A DNA stretch of 64,000 nucleotides. Source: Paucisalibacillus algeriensis (GTDB taxonomy: Bacteria > Bacillota > Bacilli > Bacillales > Amphibacillaceae). The first letter of the stretch is position 1. Every line of letters starts with the position of its first letter. The position numbers and the translations under genes were made by a program. Shown here in pieces: positions 32,047 through 40,594 of the stretch. The notes beneath the pieces are model-generated. The model had not been told where the DNA came from and did not search any database. It saw only the letters and a list, made by a program, of their open reading frames with translations. The DNA lies in assembly GCF_000577245.1 (NCBI RefSeq), contig NZ_CBYO010000016.1:62001-126000 (forward strand). Reading direction: 5' to 3'.

Positions 32047-33567
32047 ATGAAAATAGAAATGAAAAATATACGAAAATCCTTTGGTAGTAATGATGTATTA
32101 AAGGAAGTTACCTTGTCTGTTCAAGGTGGAGAAATTTGTGCACTGCTTGGTGAAAATGGTGCAGGAAAATCTACATTAATGAATATTCTTGGTGGCGTTC
32201 TACCAATGGATTCAGGTTCTATTTTAATTGATGAAAAAGAGGTAGCGTTTGAGACTCCTGTTGATTCACAAGAAGCTGGAATCGCCTTTATCCATCAAGA
32301 GTTAAATCTAATTAATGATCTTCCAATCTATGAAAATATGTTTCTTGGTCGTGAAATCAAGACAAAGAGAGGGAGTTTAGATTTAAAGCAAATGTACGAT
32401 AAAACGGCAGCGATTTTTGAACAAATGAATGTGGAGTTGGATCCTGGGAAAATGGTTCGGGATTTAGATGCTTCTTATAAACAAATCGTGGAAATTTGCC
32501 GTGCCATGATGACAAATGCTTCTATTATCATCATGGATGAACCTACTACCTCTTTAACAGATACAGAGATTGAACGAGTTTTTGCCATGATGCGGACATT
32601 AAAAGAAAACAACGTTGGAATCATTTTTATTTCTCACAAATTAAATGAAGTAAAAGAAATCTGCAATCGATACATTGTATTACGGGATGGGAACCTAGTA
32701 TCCGTCGGAAATGTAAGTGATGTTACGAAAAACGATTTAGCTAGCTATATGGTTGGGTTCGATGTACGTACCGAATCTTTACGTAGGGTTACAGGTAATG
32801 AGGAAGTTGGAAAAGAAGTTCTACGTGTGGAAGGATTAACTGATAGTAGGCATTATAGAGACATTAATTTTTCCATTAGAGCTGGTGAAATAGTTGGGAT
32901 AACAGGGTTACTTGGTGATGGTCGTAGTGAACTGTTTCAGGCGATTTTTGGTGCGGATCACTATGCTTCAGGGAAAATAATCTTAGAAGGACAAGAAGTA
33001 ACCATTAAAAGTACTTCTCAAGCCATAAAAAAGGGAATTGCCTATCTCCCGCGTAACAGAAAGGAAAATGCCATTCTTAAAGATATGGATATCATCGAAA
33101 ATGCTTCTGTTGTAACATGGTCTATGTTTTCCAAGCGTGGTGTGATTAATTCTTCCAGACATAAAAGACTATTTAAAGAGCAACGAGATTCTTTGCGGAT
33201 CAAAATGGGAGAAATGACCGATAGCATTACTAGTCTTTCTGGGGGAAACCAACAAAAAGTAGTTTTATCAAAATGGTTAGCGGCTAACCCTAAAGTATTG
33301 ATTCTGGATAACCCTACACAAGGTGTTGATGTAGGTGCAAAGGAAGACATCTACGATATTATTCTAAAATTGGCAAATGAAAATATTGCTATTGTTGTAT
33401 TGTCTAGTGAGGCACAAGAAATTATCCGTGTATGTGACCGGGCACTTGTTATGTATCATGGGGTAATTCAAGGTGAAGTTCGTGATGAGATGATGAATGA
33501 ACAAACTATTATGCGTTTAGCAACTGGTGGAGAGCTTGGCGAAGAGAAGGGAGTACACCAACTATGA
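32047..33567 (+). CDS. Sugar ABC transporter ATP-binding protein (RbsA/MglA type)
   Basis: Tandem ATPase of 506 residues. The first cassette has the Walker A GENGAGKST and Walker B IIIMDEPTTSLTD. The second cassette has LGDGRSELFQAIFGADHYAS as a degenerate Walker A, the signature LSGGNQQKV and LILDNPTQGVDVGAKEDIYD. This doubling is standard for ribose/galactose-type importers. ATG 32047 is preceded only by a weak GGGTG ribosome site, an unusual point in this operon, perhaps because the upstream repeat disrupted the original leader. It overlaps the permease by four bases. Confidence 0.93.
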   Translation: MKIEMKNIRKSFGSNDVLKEVTLSVQGGEICALLGENGAGKSTLMNILGGVLPMDSGSILIDEKEVAFETPVDSQEAGIAFIHQELNLINDLPIYENMFLGREIKTKRGSLDLKQMYDKTAAIFEQMNVELDPGKMVRDLDASYKQIVEICRAMMTNASIIIMDEPTTSLTDTEIERVFAMMRTLKENNVGIIFISHKLNEVKEICNRYIVLRDGNLVSVGNVSDVTKNDLASYMVGFDVRTESLRRVTGNEEVGKEVLRVEGLTDSRHYRDINFSIRAGEIVGITGLLGDGRSELFQAIFGADHYASGKIILEGQEVTIKSTSQAIKKGIAYLPRNRKENAILKDMDIIENASVVTWSMFSKRGVINSSRHKRLFKEQRDSLRIKMGEMTDSITSLSGGNQQKVVLSKWLAANPKVLILDNPTQGVDVGAKEDIYDIILKLANENIAIVVLSSEAQEIIRVCDRALVMYHGVIQGEVRDEMMNEQTIMRLATGGELGEEKGVHQL

Positions 33568-34631
33568 TACCAAATAAGCAACATAATTTGGAAAATGCAA
33601 GCCCAGGAAAAAAGACTTTTATAGGGTGGTTTAAACATAAATGGTCGAATGATCCTTTATTTAGTATTTTAATAGCCCTTATTATTATGGTAATTTTGCA
33701 AACGTTAACCTTGGGCTTCGATTATAATTCATTTGGTGAATGGTTCCAATCATGGACGAATAACTGGATTAATATTTTGCGAAATAATGCAGGGATTGGA
33801 ATTGTTGCTCTAGGTATGACGTTTGTTATTATGACGGGCGGAATTGATCTGTCTGTTGGTTCGACTTTAGTTATTACCGGTGCTTTTGCGATGTATCTAC
33901 TCGACACGGGGGCACAGGGGATTCTAGGTGCAGTTGGAATAACTGGCGTTCCAGCTATTATTTTAACGGTAATTCTAGTGCTGGCATTCGGGTATATGCT
34001 TGGTGCGCTAATTGGTGTATCAATCACAAAAGGCATGGTTCCCCCATTTATCGCAACACTAGGTGCCATGATGATTTTCCGAAGTGTAACCCAGCATTTT
34101 GCGCAGGGATACAATACAAAAGTTCCGGTAGAATTTCTGCAAATATCTAGCTTTAAAATTGGAAACTTCATGATTATGCCAATTATCTATTGGGCGATCA
34201 TTGCATTTATTATGTATTATGTTTCAAAGCGAACTACTTTTGGGAGACAAATTATTGCGGTCGGATCGAATGAAAGAGCAGCAAAGCTTTCAGGTGTTAA
34301 TATCAATAAGGTGAAGCTTCGTGTTTATGCCTTGATGGGGCTATTAGTATCTGTTGCTGCAATTATTCAAGTTTCTCGTATTGGTTCAATGGACTTCTCC
34401 AATGCTGGACGAGGTATGGAGATGGATGCCATTGCAGCAGCTGTTGTCGGAGGAACCAATATGCTAGGAGGCCGTGGCTTTATTCTTGGTACGGTCTACG
34501 GTATGTTAATTATCGCAGTGATGAATAACTTGTTGAACTTGTTCGGGGTACCTCCTTTCCTTCGTGAAGCATTTAAGGGTGTAATTGTTATTGTAGCTGT
34601 GCTGCTACAACGAAAAGAGAAAACTGCTTGA
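33564..34631 (+). CDS. Sugar ABC transporter permease (RbsC type)
   Basis: Membrane subunit of 355 residues with about nine predicted membrane helices. It has the RbsC hallmark region GGIDLSVGSTLVITGAFAMY (near residues 92-111) and VGSNERAAKLSGVNINKVKL, the cytoplasmic loop that contacts the ATPase. It overlaps the ATPase gene by ATGA, indicating coupled translation. Together with the binding protein (30441) it would form an importer for a monosaccharide or polyol. It is followed directly by a terminator. Confidence 0.93.
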   Translation: MIPNKQHNLENASPGKKTFIGWFKHKWSNDPLFSILIALIIMVILQTLTLGFDYNSFGEWFQSWTNNWINILRNNAGIGIVALGMTFVIMTGGIDLSVGSTLVITGAFAMYLLDTGAQGILGAVGITGVPAIILTVILVLAFGYMLGALIGVSITKGMVPPFIATLGAMMIFRSVTQHFAQGYNTKVPVEFLQISSFKIGNFMIMPIIYWAIIAFIMYYVSKRTTFGRQIIAVGSNERAAKLSGVNINKVKLRVYALMGLLVSVAAIIQVSRIGSMDFSNAGRGMEMDAIAAAVVGGTNMLGGRGFILGTVYGMLIIAVMNNLLNLFGVPPFLREAFKGVIVIVAVLLQRKEKTA

Positions 34632-34636
34632 TATAG

Positions 34637-34668
34637 AAAGGGACGGTTTTATTAACTCGTCCCTTTCT
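34637..34668 (+). terminator. Rho-independent terminator after the Rbs-type operon
   Basis: AAAGGGACG pairs with CGTCCCTTT around a 12-base loop, followed by CTACTATTTT. Confidence 0.8.
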
Positions 34669-34711
34669 ACTATTTTCACAAAAGGGATTTGAAGGGGGAA
34701 TGTTGTGATTA

Positions 34712-35138
34712 CGAGTGTGATATTATGCTTTGGTATTTAATGATGAGGCCGTAAGGTTAATGGGTTTGTAGATTCCTATTTTTACGGAGTATATTGATGG
34801 GCAGGAATTTGCCATTTCTGAAAATGGTGTGGTAACTTCACATGATGCTAGCTGACCCACGATTTACAGAGAATCCGACTTGGGCAGTTACTTCACTTGA
34901 GGTTGTTGGAACTAAGCAAACCGTAAAAGTTGATGGTTTCGGTGAGTATCTTAGTTTGTATACTAAAGGTAGCAAGTCTCGGGGGCATGTGTTGTTTGAA
35001 AGTGATATGGATTTTGGATTTATCAAGGATATTGTTGAATGTGTTGAGATAGATCGTGAACCTGCTATTACCGGATATGATGGGTTGAAGGCATTGGAGG
35101 TTACTCTAAGTGCATATGAGGTTGGAAGGAAATGGGTT
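34712..35138 (+). pseudogene. Remnant of a Gfo/Idh/MocA oxidoreductase gene
   Basis: The DNA follows the gene at 17430-18404 over its last half. TATTATGC..TGGTATTT aligns with the DIMRWYL region, GTAGATTCCTATTTTTACG with DSYFHEV, and GAAAATGGTGTG..GCATGATGCTAGCTGA with ENGVIASHDASW, where Trp is now a stop codon. An open stretch from 34842 then reads ENPTWAVTSLEVVGTKQTVK to GYDGLKALEVTLSAYEV. There is no start, no NAD loop and no EKP motif, and several frame breaks are present. The 3' end runs into a GGTGCCTGTCACTTCC repeat end, which cut off the native terminus. Confidence 0.85.
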
Positions 35139-35154
35139 GGTGCCTGTCACTTCC
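35139..35154 (+). repeat. Single end of the GGTGCCTGTCACTTCC repeat family
   Basis: Matches the left end of 25963-26150 and is followed by the hairpin 35191-35246. No right end is seen. Confidence 0.7.
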
Positions 35155-35190
35155 AGATATTTATTGAATCTTGTTGAGTTTAAATAAAAA

Positions 35191-35246
35191 AAGCTATTCG
35201 TCTACTTGAGTTTTTGAATACTACTCAGTTACGAATAGCTTTTTTT
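35191..35246. terminator. Terminator hairpin AAAGCTATTCG/CGAATAGCTTT
   Basis: AAAAAGCTATTCGT pairs with ACGAATAGCTTTTTTT, with an inner ACTTGAG/ACTCAGT-like stem. It resembles the hairpins in the other members of this repeat family. Confidence 0.8.
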
Positions 35247-35390
35247 AGGACTATATAATTTACGGTTATGTATTACTGAATAGTCACTTTACTCAAAAAG
35301 AACAATAGCAAGTTACGAACCAGATTTAATAAAAATTTAGGGGTAAAAAGTTCCTAATTGAAATATTATTACAAATTTTCATGAAATATA

Positions 35391-35419
35391 TTGACAAAAT
35401 AATTCAACAAATTTATAAT
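35391..35419 (+). promoter_or_regulatory. Perfect consensus SigA promoter of murQ operon
   Basis: TTGACA (35391-35396), exactly 17 bases, TATAAT (35414-35419). Both boxes are perfect matches to the consensus. Confidence 0.9.
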
Positions 35420-35429
35420 TTCAATTAAA

Positions 35430-35443
35430 TGGAAGCGCTTTAT
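35430..35443 (+). promoter_or_regulatory. cre-like element at the murQ transcription start
   Basis: TGGAAGCGCTTTAT matches the CcpA consensus at all but the final two bases. It lies just after the -10 box, the classic position for catabolite repression. Confidence 0.5.
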
Positions 35444-35467
35444 AAATGAGGGGGGATTTTACATATA

Positions 35468-36361
35468 ATGCTGACTTATCTTACAACAGAACAAAGAAAT
35501 GAGAACAGCAAAAGACTGGACCAAATGCCTACTATGGAAATTATACAGACGATTAATAATGAGGATAAATCTATAGCAGAGGCGGTTGAGGCTGTTTTAC
35601 CTAATATCGCAGCGGCTATCGATCAAATTTCCAAATCCTTGATGGGTGGCGGCCGCTTATTCTATGTTGGGGCAGGGACAAGTGGAAGATTGGGGATACT
35701 AGATGCTGTAGAATGCCCCCCAACGTTTATGACCTCACCTAAAATGGTCCAGCCTATTATTGCAGGAGGAAATGGTGCTATTTATAAAGCGGTGGAGGGT
35801 GCTGAAGATGATGAAGTTCAAGGTCAAAAAGACATTAAAGAAAAAAATTTGACAGATAAAGATGTTGTTATCGGAATAACTGCTAGTGGGCGTACCCCGT
35901 ATTCAATAGGTGCTTTAAAATATGCTAATGAAGTAGGCGCATACACAGTTTCTTTAACTTGTAATAATAATTCATTAATTAGTAATTTTGCTGATTGTTC
36001 TATTGAAGTAATAGTTGGACCAGAAGTATTATCAGGATCGACACGTATGAAGGCTGCAACAGCACACAAAATGATTCTTAATATGATTAGTACAACAACG
36101 ATGATAAAACTGGGTAAAGTCTACGAGAATCTTATGGTTGACGTACGTGTTAGCAATTTCAAGTTGCTAGAGAGAGCTAAAAGAATACTAATGGAGATTA
36201 CTGATATTTCTTATGAAGAAGCTACACAACTTATAGCTAAAGCTAACAATGAAGTAAAACCAGCTATTGTGATGCAGAAATCTGGTGTTTCTTTTAGGGA
36301 GGCGAAGAAAAGATTAGAAGAAAGTAATGGATATGTCAATATAGCAATTGATTACAATTAA
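35468..36361 (+). CDS. murQ: N-acetylmuramic acid 6-phosphate etherase
   Basis: SIS-domain enzyme of 297 residues that cleaves the lactyl ether of MurNAc 6-phosphate to give GlcNAc 6-phosphate and D-lactate. The start is TTEQRNENSKRLDQMPTMEI and the family signature is FYVGAGTSGRLGILDAVECP, with the catalytic glutamate of this region. It continues GITASGRTPYSIGAL, GPEVLSGSTRMKAATAHKMI and NEVKPAIVMQ. The ribosome site is GAGGGGGG. It is the first gene of an operon with a sugar ABC importer and a HAD protein. NagA (18463) could handle the GlcNAc 6-phosphate product. No MurNAc PTS (MurP) or kinase is adjacent. Confidence 0.95.
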   Translation: MLTYLTTEQRNENSKRLDQMPTMEIIQTINNEDKSIAEAVEAVLPNIAAAIDQISKSLMGGGRLFYVGAGTSGRLGILDAVECPPTFMTSPKMVQPIIAGGNGAIYKAVEGAEDDEVQGQKDIKEKNLTDKDVVIGITASGRTPYSIGALKYANEVGAYTVSLTCNNNSLISNFADCSIEVIVGPEVLSGSTRMKAATAHKMILNMISTTTMIKLGKVYENLMVDVRVSNFKLLERAKRILMEITDISYEEATQLIAKANNEVKPAIVMQKSGVSFREAKKRLEESNGYVNIAIDYN

Positions 36362-36482
36362 GATTCGATTTCTCGAAACAAGAAATTATTATTTTTTATT
36401 ATCGTAACCATCATAGTAAATACATACAAGTTGTCACTCTATAATAAAGGTAGAAAAGCACTAAAAATAAGGAGGAATTATC

Positions 36483-37763
36483 ATGAAGTTTAAAAAGTTT
36501 ATCCTGTTAATAATTTTGTTATTAACTAGTGGAATTTTGTTTGCTTGTAGTGACAAAGACACGACAAGTAGTGGTGATTCAGGGGAAAAAGTCGATGCAG
36601 TGGAGCTGGAGTTGTACAGCTGGAGACCAGAGGATAGAGAGGCATATGAGAAGTTTATTGAAGCTTTTGAGGCAGAGAATCCTGGTATTAAGATTAATTT
36701 TCAGCCATTCGAATCTACGGAATATAATACAATTCTAACTAATTCACTGGTTTCTGGTTCTGGGCCAGATATTGTACAATTACGCCCTTATTCTGGTACG
36801 AAATCTATTGCAGACAACGGGTACCTTGCACCGTTAGATGATGTGCCTGGTGTAATGGATATTGAAGAAAGTTTCTTAGAAGCAGCAAAAGGTAGTGATG
36901 GCCAAGTTTATGGCGTGCCAACTACACTAAATGCTGGAGTGATTTTCTATAACAAAGATATTTTTGAAAAATATGGACTAGCAGCTCCCGAAACTTGGGA
37001 GGAATTACTTCAGGTGAGTGAAGAACTGAAGAGTAACGGAATTACTCCAATTGCTCAAGCAGGGCGTGCTGCATATCTTTTATCTATGTTACATGGGGTA
37101 ATAAGCCCATCAGCATATGGTGGGAATGACTATGTTGATGAAATTTTAGCTGGTAGTACCGATTTAACTGATCTGAAAATGATGGAAACACTCGATAGAA
37201 TGGAAGAAATTGAACAGTATTTACCGGAAGATTTTATTGCCTTAGATGATAACGATGCCCAAGCTCTATTCTATGCAGGGGAAGCAGCAATGTATATCAA
37301 TGGAGATTATCGTTTAGGAACTTTCGAGAAAAATGCACCTGAAATGAATATTGGAATAATTCCTGGTCTAAAAGGAGAGGGCCAAAATGAACCATTCGTA
37401 ATGAACTGGGTAGATGGGTCTTTTGGTGTTGTTGAAGATTCAGAGCATAAAGAAGAAGCTTTGAAATTCATAGAATACATGGCTACAAAGGAATTTGGTC
37501 AATTGTTTAGTGATGAACTTAACCGCTTAAGTGCGATTAATGGTGTTGAACCTAAACATGAACTTGTAAAACAAGTTACAAAAGCATCTGAGGCGAATAC
37601 TACTCCATACCTATTACTTGTTTACTTTGGTGAAGGCTCACCAACAACAAAAACGGTTTTTGAGGATTCACTACAAGGAATGTATCTGGGAGAAATTACG
37701 AAGGAACAGGTTTTAGAAGATGCTCAGAAAAATGTTGAAAGAGTAGCTACAGAAGAAGAATAA
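36483..37763 (+). CDS. Sugar ABC transporter substrate-binding lipoprotein
   Basis: MalE/MsmE-type lipoprotein of 426 residues with lipobox ILFACSDKD and an open Ser/Gly linker. The mature domain reads ELELYSWRPEDREAYEKFIE, NPGIKINFQPFESTEY and GPDIVQLRPYSG. AAGGAGG precedes the ATG. The nearby murQ suggests the substrate may be MurNAc, or a MurNAc-containing muropeptide or disaccharide, which would be an ABC-dependent route rather than a PTS. A 13-bp perfect stem (37788-37819) follows before the permease genes. Confidence 0.88.
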   Translation: MKFKKFILLIILLLTSGILFACSDKDTTSSGDSGEKVDAVELELYSWRPEDREAYEKFIEAFEAENPGIKINFQPFESTEYNTILTNSLVSGSGPDIVQLRPYSGTKSIADNGYLAPLDDVPGVMDIEESFLEAAKGSDGQVYGVPTTLNAGVIFYNKDIFEKYGLAAPETWEELLQVSEELKSNGITPIAQAGRAAYLLSMLHGVISPSAYGGNDYVDEILAGSTDLTDLKMMETLDRMEEIEQYLPEDFIALDDNDAQALFYAGEAAMYINGDYRLGTFEKNAPEMNIGIIPGLKGEGQNEPFVMNWVDGSFGVVEDSEHKEEALKFIEYMATKEFGQLFSDELNRLSAINGVEPKHELVKQVTKASEANTTPYLLLVYFGEGSPTTKTVFEDSLQGMYLGEITKEQVLEDAQKNVERVATEEE

Positions 37764-37787
37764 CATTTTCATAGTGGTGAATAAATG

Positions 37788-37819
37788 AATACACAATCAA
37801 TTTAACTTGATTGTGTATT
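37788..37819 (+). terminator. Hairpin between binding protein and permeases
   Basis: AATACACAATCAA pairs perfectly with TTGATTGTGTATT around a six-base loop, with CCAATTTTTT after it. It is probably an attenuator that leaves the binding protein in excess. Confidence 0.7.
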
Positions 37820-37841
37820 CCAATTTTTTGGAGGTGCAGCA

Positions 37842-38783
37842 ATGTCTTCACATATAAAGGAAAAAGGATATTTTCAAAAAAGAAAGCTAAGAAAAAATAT
37901 GGTTCACTTGTTTTTACTACCTGCAGCAGTATTGTACGGTGTTTTTCAATTGTATCCTTTGATTTCTGCTGCGTTAAATAGCTTTTACTCCTTTAATGGA
38001 TTTGACAGAGATCAATTTATTGGATTAAAGAACTTTATTGTCTTATTTACGGAAGAACCTTATAAAGGTACTTTTTTTAATGCATTCAAACATAACTGGA
38101 TATATTTCTTTGTTACTGTTTTTACACAGTTAGTAATTTCTTTATTCCTTGCTTTAATTATACATAGCAAAATTAAAGGAAAAGAAATTTTCAAAAGTAT
38201 TTTCTTTCTTCCTAAATTATTATCTGTAATTGTAATTGGTTTTCTTTTTAGTCTTGTTTTAAATCCTACTAGAGGTGCATTAAATAACTTATTGGAAGCA
38301 ATTGGTTTAGAGGAATTGACTAGACCTTGGTTAGGGAGTATGGATACAGCCTTATTTAGTGTCATTTTCGTTGACAGTTGGGCTTCCATCGGTTTCTCCA
38401 TGTTAATTTTCTTAGCTGGATTACAAGCGATTGAGTCAGAGATATTTGAGGCTGCAAAAATAGATGGAGCTAATTGGTTTACAGTATTAAGAAAAATTAC
38501 AATCCCAATGCTTGGACCGTCCTTATTAGTTATGTCTGTGTTGGTCTTTATAGGTTCCTTTGAGACGTTCGAATATGTGTATGCAATGCAAGGGTCCTCA
38601 GGGGGACCGTATTATTCAACGGATGTTTTAACGACATTTTTCTATCGATTGGCATTCGGTACTACTGATGGTGGGCAATCTATTGGGCTAGGATCTGCTA
38701 TTGCAGTTATTTTATTTATTATTATCGGACTGGCAACGACATTAATGCTACTAATCTTCAGACGTAAAGACTTCGAGAGATAG
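37842..38783 (+). CDS. Sugar ABC transporter permease (MsmF/UgpA type)
   Basis: Channel subunit of 313 residues. It has about six membrane helices, the N-terminal LFLLPAAVLYGVFQLYPLIS, and the EAA loop FEAAKIDGANWFTVLRKITI. The ribosome site is GGAGGTG. It follows the binding protein after the hairpin and precedes the second permease by 11 bases. No ATPase gene follows; a shared MsmX-like ATPase is expected elsewhere in the genome. Confidence 0.9.
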   Translation: MSSHIKEKGYFQKRKLRKNMVHLFLLPAAVLYGVFQLYPLISAALNSFYSFNGFDRDQFIGLKNFIVLFTEEPYKGTFFNAFKHNWIYFFVTVFTQLVISLFLALIIHSKIKGKEIFKSIFFLPKLLSVIVIGFLFSLVLNPTRGALNNLLEAIGLEELTRPWLGSMDTALFSVIFVDSWASIGFSMLIFLAGLQAIESEIFEAAKIDGANWFTVLRKITIPMLGPSLLVMSVLVFIGSFETFEYVYAMQGSSGGPYYSTDVLTTFFYRLAFGTTDGGQSIGLGSAIAVILFIIIGLATTLMLLIFRRKDFER

Positions 38784-38794
38784 GGGGATATTTA

Positions 38795-39619
38795 ATGAAA
38801 GCAAAGTGGTATGTTCAGACACTTAAATATTTAGTACTAGCCTTATTTACGTTTATTTTTGGATACCCAATATTTTTAATGATTTTTTCATCATTTAAAT
38901 CAAACATGGAAATATTTACGTCACCATTAAGTCTGCCAAGTTCTTTTTCATTTGAAAACTATGCAGAAGTATGGGAAGTAGTTGACTTTTCTAGTTATAT
39001 ATGGAATAGCATTATCGTTAGTGCAGCATCTGTATTTATTGTATTATTTGTTTCCTCAATGGCAGGTTACTATTTAGCAAGATACAATTTTAAGTGGAAT
39101 TCTTTTATTCTATTATTCTTTATGATTGGCTTAATGCTACCGATGAGGCTTGCGGTTATACCTCTATACATGATGATGATGAAGTTAGGATTGTTGGATT
39201 CTCTATTCTCTTTAATCTTTGTTTATGTTGCTGGGGGAATTCCTTTTGCAGTATTTCTATTTTATGGATTTTTCCGTACCGTTCCACGGGCATTGGAGGA
39301 TTCAGCAAGACTAGATGGGTGTAATGATTTCCAAATTTACTACAAGATTGTATTGCCTTTAATGAAACCAGCCATATCTATCGTAGCGATTGTTAACTTG
39401 CTTAATGTTTGGAATGATTTCTTTTATCCATTAATCTTTATCCGTACTGATGCTTTGAAAACTATTCCTCTTGGCATGTTAACACTGTTTGGTGAATTTG
39501 ATACACAGTGGAATTTATTATTTGCTGGTTTAACTATCTCATCATTACCAATGCTTATCGCATTTATATTTGCATCTAGACAATTTATGGATGGATTAAC
39601 AGAAGGAGCAGTTAAATAA
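38795..39619 (+). CDS. Sugar ABC transporter permease (MsmG/UgpE type)
   Basis: Channel subunit of 274 residues with six membrane helices and the EAA loop LEDSARLDGCNDFQIYYKIV. It starts MKAKWYVQTLKYLVLALFTF and holds the MalG-type pattern VLPLMKPAISIVAIVNL. It overlaps the HAD gene by one base (TAATG), so translation is coupled. It forms a heterodimer with 37842-38783. Confidence 0.9.
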   Translation: MKAKWYVQTLKYLVLALFTFIFGYPIFLMIFSSFKSNMEIFTSPLSLPSSFSFENYAEVWEVVDFSSYIWNSIIVSAASVFIVLFVSSMAGYYLARYNFKWNSFILLFFMIGLMLPMRLAVIPLYMMMMKLGLLDSLFSLIFVYVAGGIPFAVFLFYGFFRTVPRALEDSARLDGCNDFQIYYKIVLPLMKPAISIVAIVNLLNVWNDFFYPLIFIRTDALKTIPLGMLTLFGEFDTQWNLLFAGLTISSLPMLIAFIFASRQFMDGLTEGAVK

Positions 39620-40383
39620 TGACCAAAAAATGGTTAACTTTTGATTTGGACGGTACGCTTATGCAAAATCCTTTTGGAAAGTGGGTTTTTCCTGAAATTG
39701 TGTCTTTAATCAAGAAGGAGATGAATGAGGAAGCGGATATAATGGGCCTGATTATAGATGAACATGAGAGAAGAATGAGTCAAAACAGGGTTTTGGAAGC
39801 ATATGATTGGGATAATATCGTCGAAGACTTATTATTTGAATTAGGAAATTCGTCTTTGAAGATTGATATTGAATGTTTAGTTCATAAGCACAGTGTTTCT
39901 CCAAAGGTACATCTTCTGGAGGAAAATATAATAGAAAGTCTAAAATTATTAGAAGGTTACTCTTTGGCGGTTGCTACTAATGGTTATTTAAAATATCAAT
40001 TACCCGTCATGAAAGAGATAGGATTAGATTCGGTTTTTGATGAAATAATAACACCTGAGCAAACTGGATATGCAAAACCAAATTACAAAATATTAAATTC
40101 TCTCAAGAAAGAGGAACTATATGGCCATGTTGGTGACAGAATTGATCACGATATTGTCATGGCAAATAAAATGGGCATTACATCAATCTTTATCAATAGA
40201 AACCTCCCTTTTTCCACGAGAAGTTTACCAGTTGATGAAAGGAATAAAGATAAGGCATTCTTAGAATTATGTAAAGAAAAGTGGTACAAAGAAAACAGTA
40301 AAAGGCATGTTCCTTTTACTGAAGAATGTATTCCTGATAAGGTGATATACTCTATTGGGGAGTTGGTAGTAAGCTTGGTATAG
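39619..40383 (+). CDS. HAD family hydrolase (phosphatase-like)
   Basis: Cytoplasmic HAD protein of 254 residues. The nucleophile motif DLDGTLM is in WLTFDLDGTLMQ. Motif II is VATNG, the lysine lies in GYAKPNYKILNS, and motif III is GDRIDHDIVMANKMG. It has a cap region of about 100 residues. Its start overlaps the stop of the permease. In a MurNAc-type operon it could dephosphorylate a sugar phosphate or a lactate-bearing by-product. The true substrate is not visible. Confidence 0.85.
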   Translation: MTKKWLTFDLDGTLMQNPFGKWVFPEIVSLIKKEMNEEADIMGLIIDEHERRMSQNRVLEAYDWDNIVEDLLFELGNSSLKIDIECLVHKHSVSPKVHLLEENIIESLKLLEGYSLAVATNGYLKYQLPVMKEIGLDSVFDEIITPEQTGYAKPNYKILNSLKKEELYGHVGDRIDHDIVMANKMGITSIFINRNLPFSTRSLPVDERNKDKAFLELCKEKWYKENSKRHVPFTEECIPDKVIYSIGELVVSLV

Positions 40384-40429
40384 GGGATAACAGCTTCCAA
40401 TAAAAATCCTGAAACCTGTTAAAAATACA

Positions 40430-40488
40430 AAAAGCTATTCGCTACAGTATTTTGTTTGGAAAATACTCAAGTAGTGAATAGCTTTTTT
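40430..40488. terminator. Bidirectional terminator between HAD gene and pxpA
   Basis: AAAAAGCTATTCGCTAC pairs with GTAGTGAATAGCTTTTTT, with an inner AGTATTTT/AAAATACT stem. It serves both convergent operons. Confidence 0.85.
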
Positions 40489-40576
40489 CTAGTCTATTTG
40501 GTAAGAGGATATTGAATGAAAAACTCCTTTCCCGACATTGTTTAAATGGACTTCTTTAACATATAAATACAAAATT

Positions 40577-40594
40577 CGGGGAGTGACAGCCTCC
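40577..40594 (-). repeat. End of the GGTGCCTGTCACTTCCCG-type repeat (altered)
   Basis: CGGGGAGTGACAGCCTCC differs from the 26133-26150 end by the change of GGCACC to GCCTCC. It terminates on the last base of the pxpA stop codon. Confidence 0.6.

Noticed and set aside
33722-34171. 149-codon minus-strand frame inside the RbsC-type gene
   Set aside because: Antisense of a membrane protein; hydrophobic-codon shadow without a ribosome site.
34842-35177. 111-codon frame treated as an intact gene
   Set aside because: It only covers the tail of an oxidoreductase, follows a nonsense change, and its last residues come from a repeat end; listed as a pseudogene instead.
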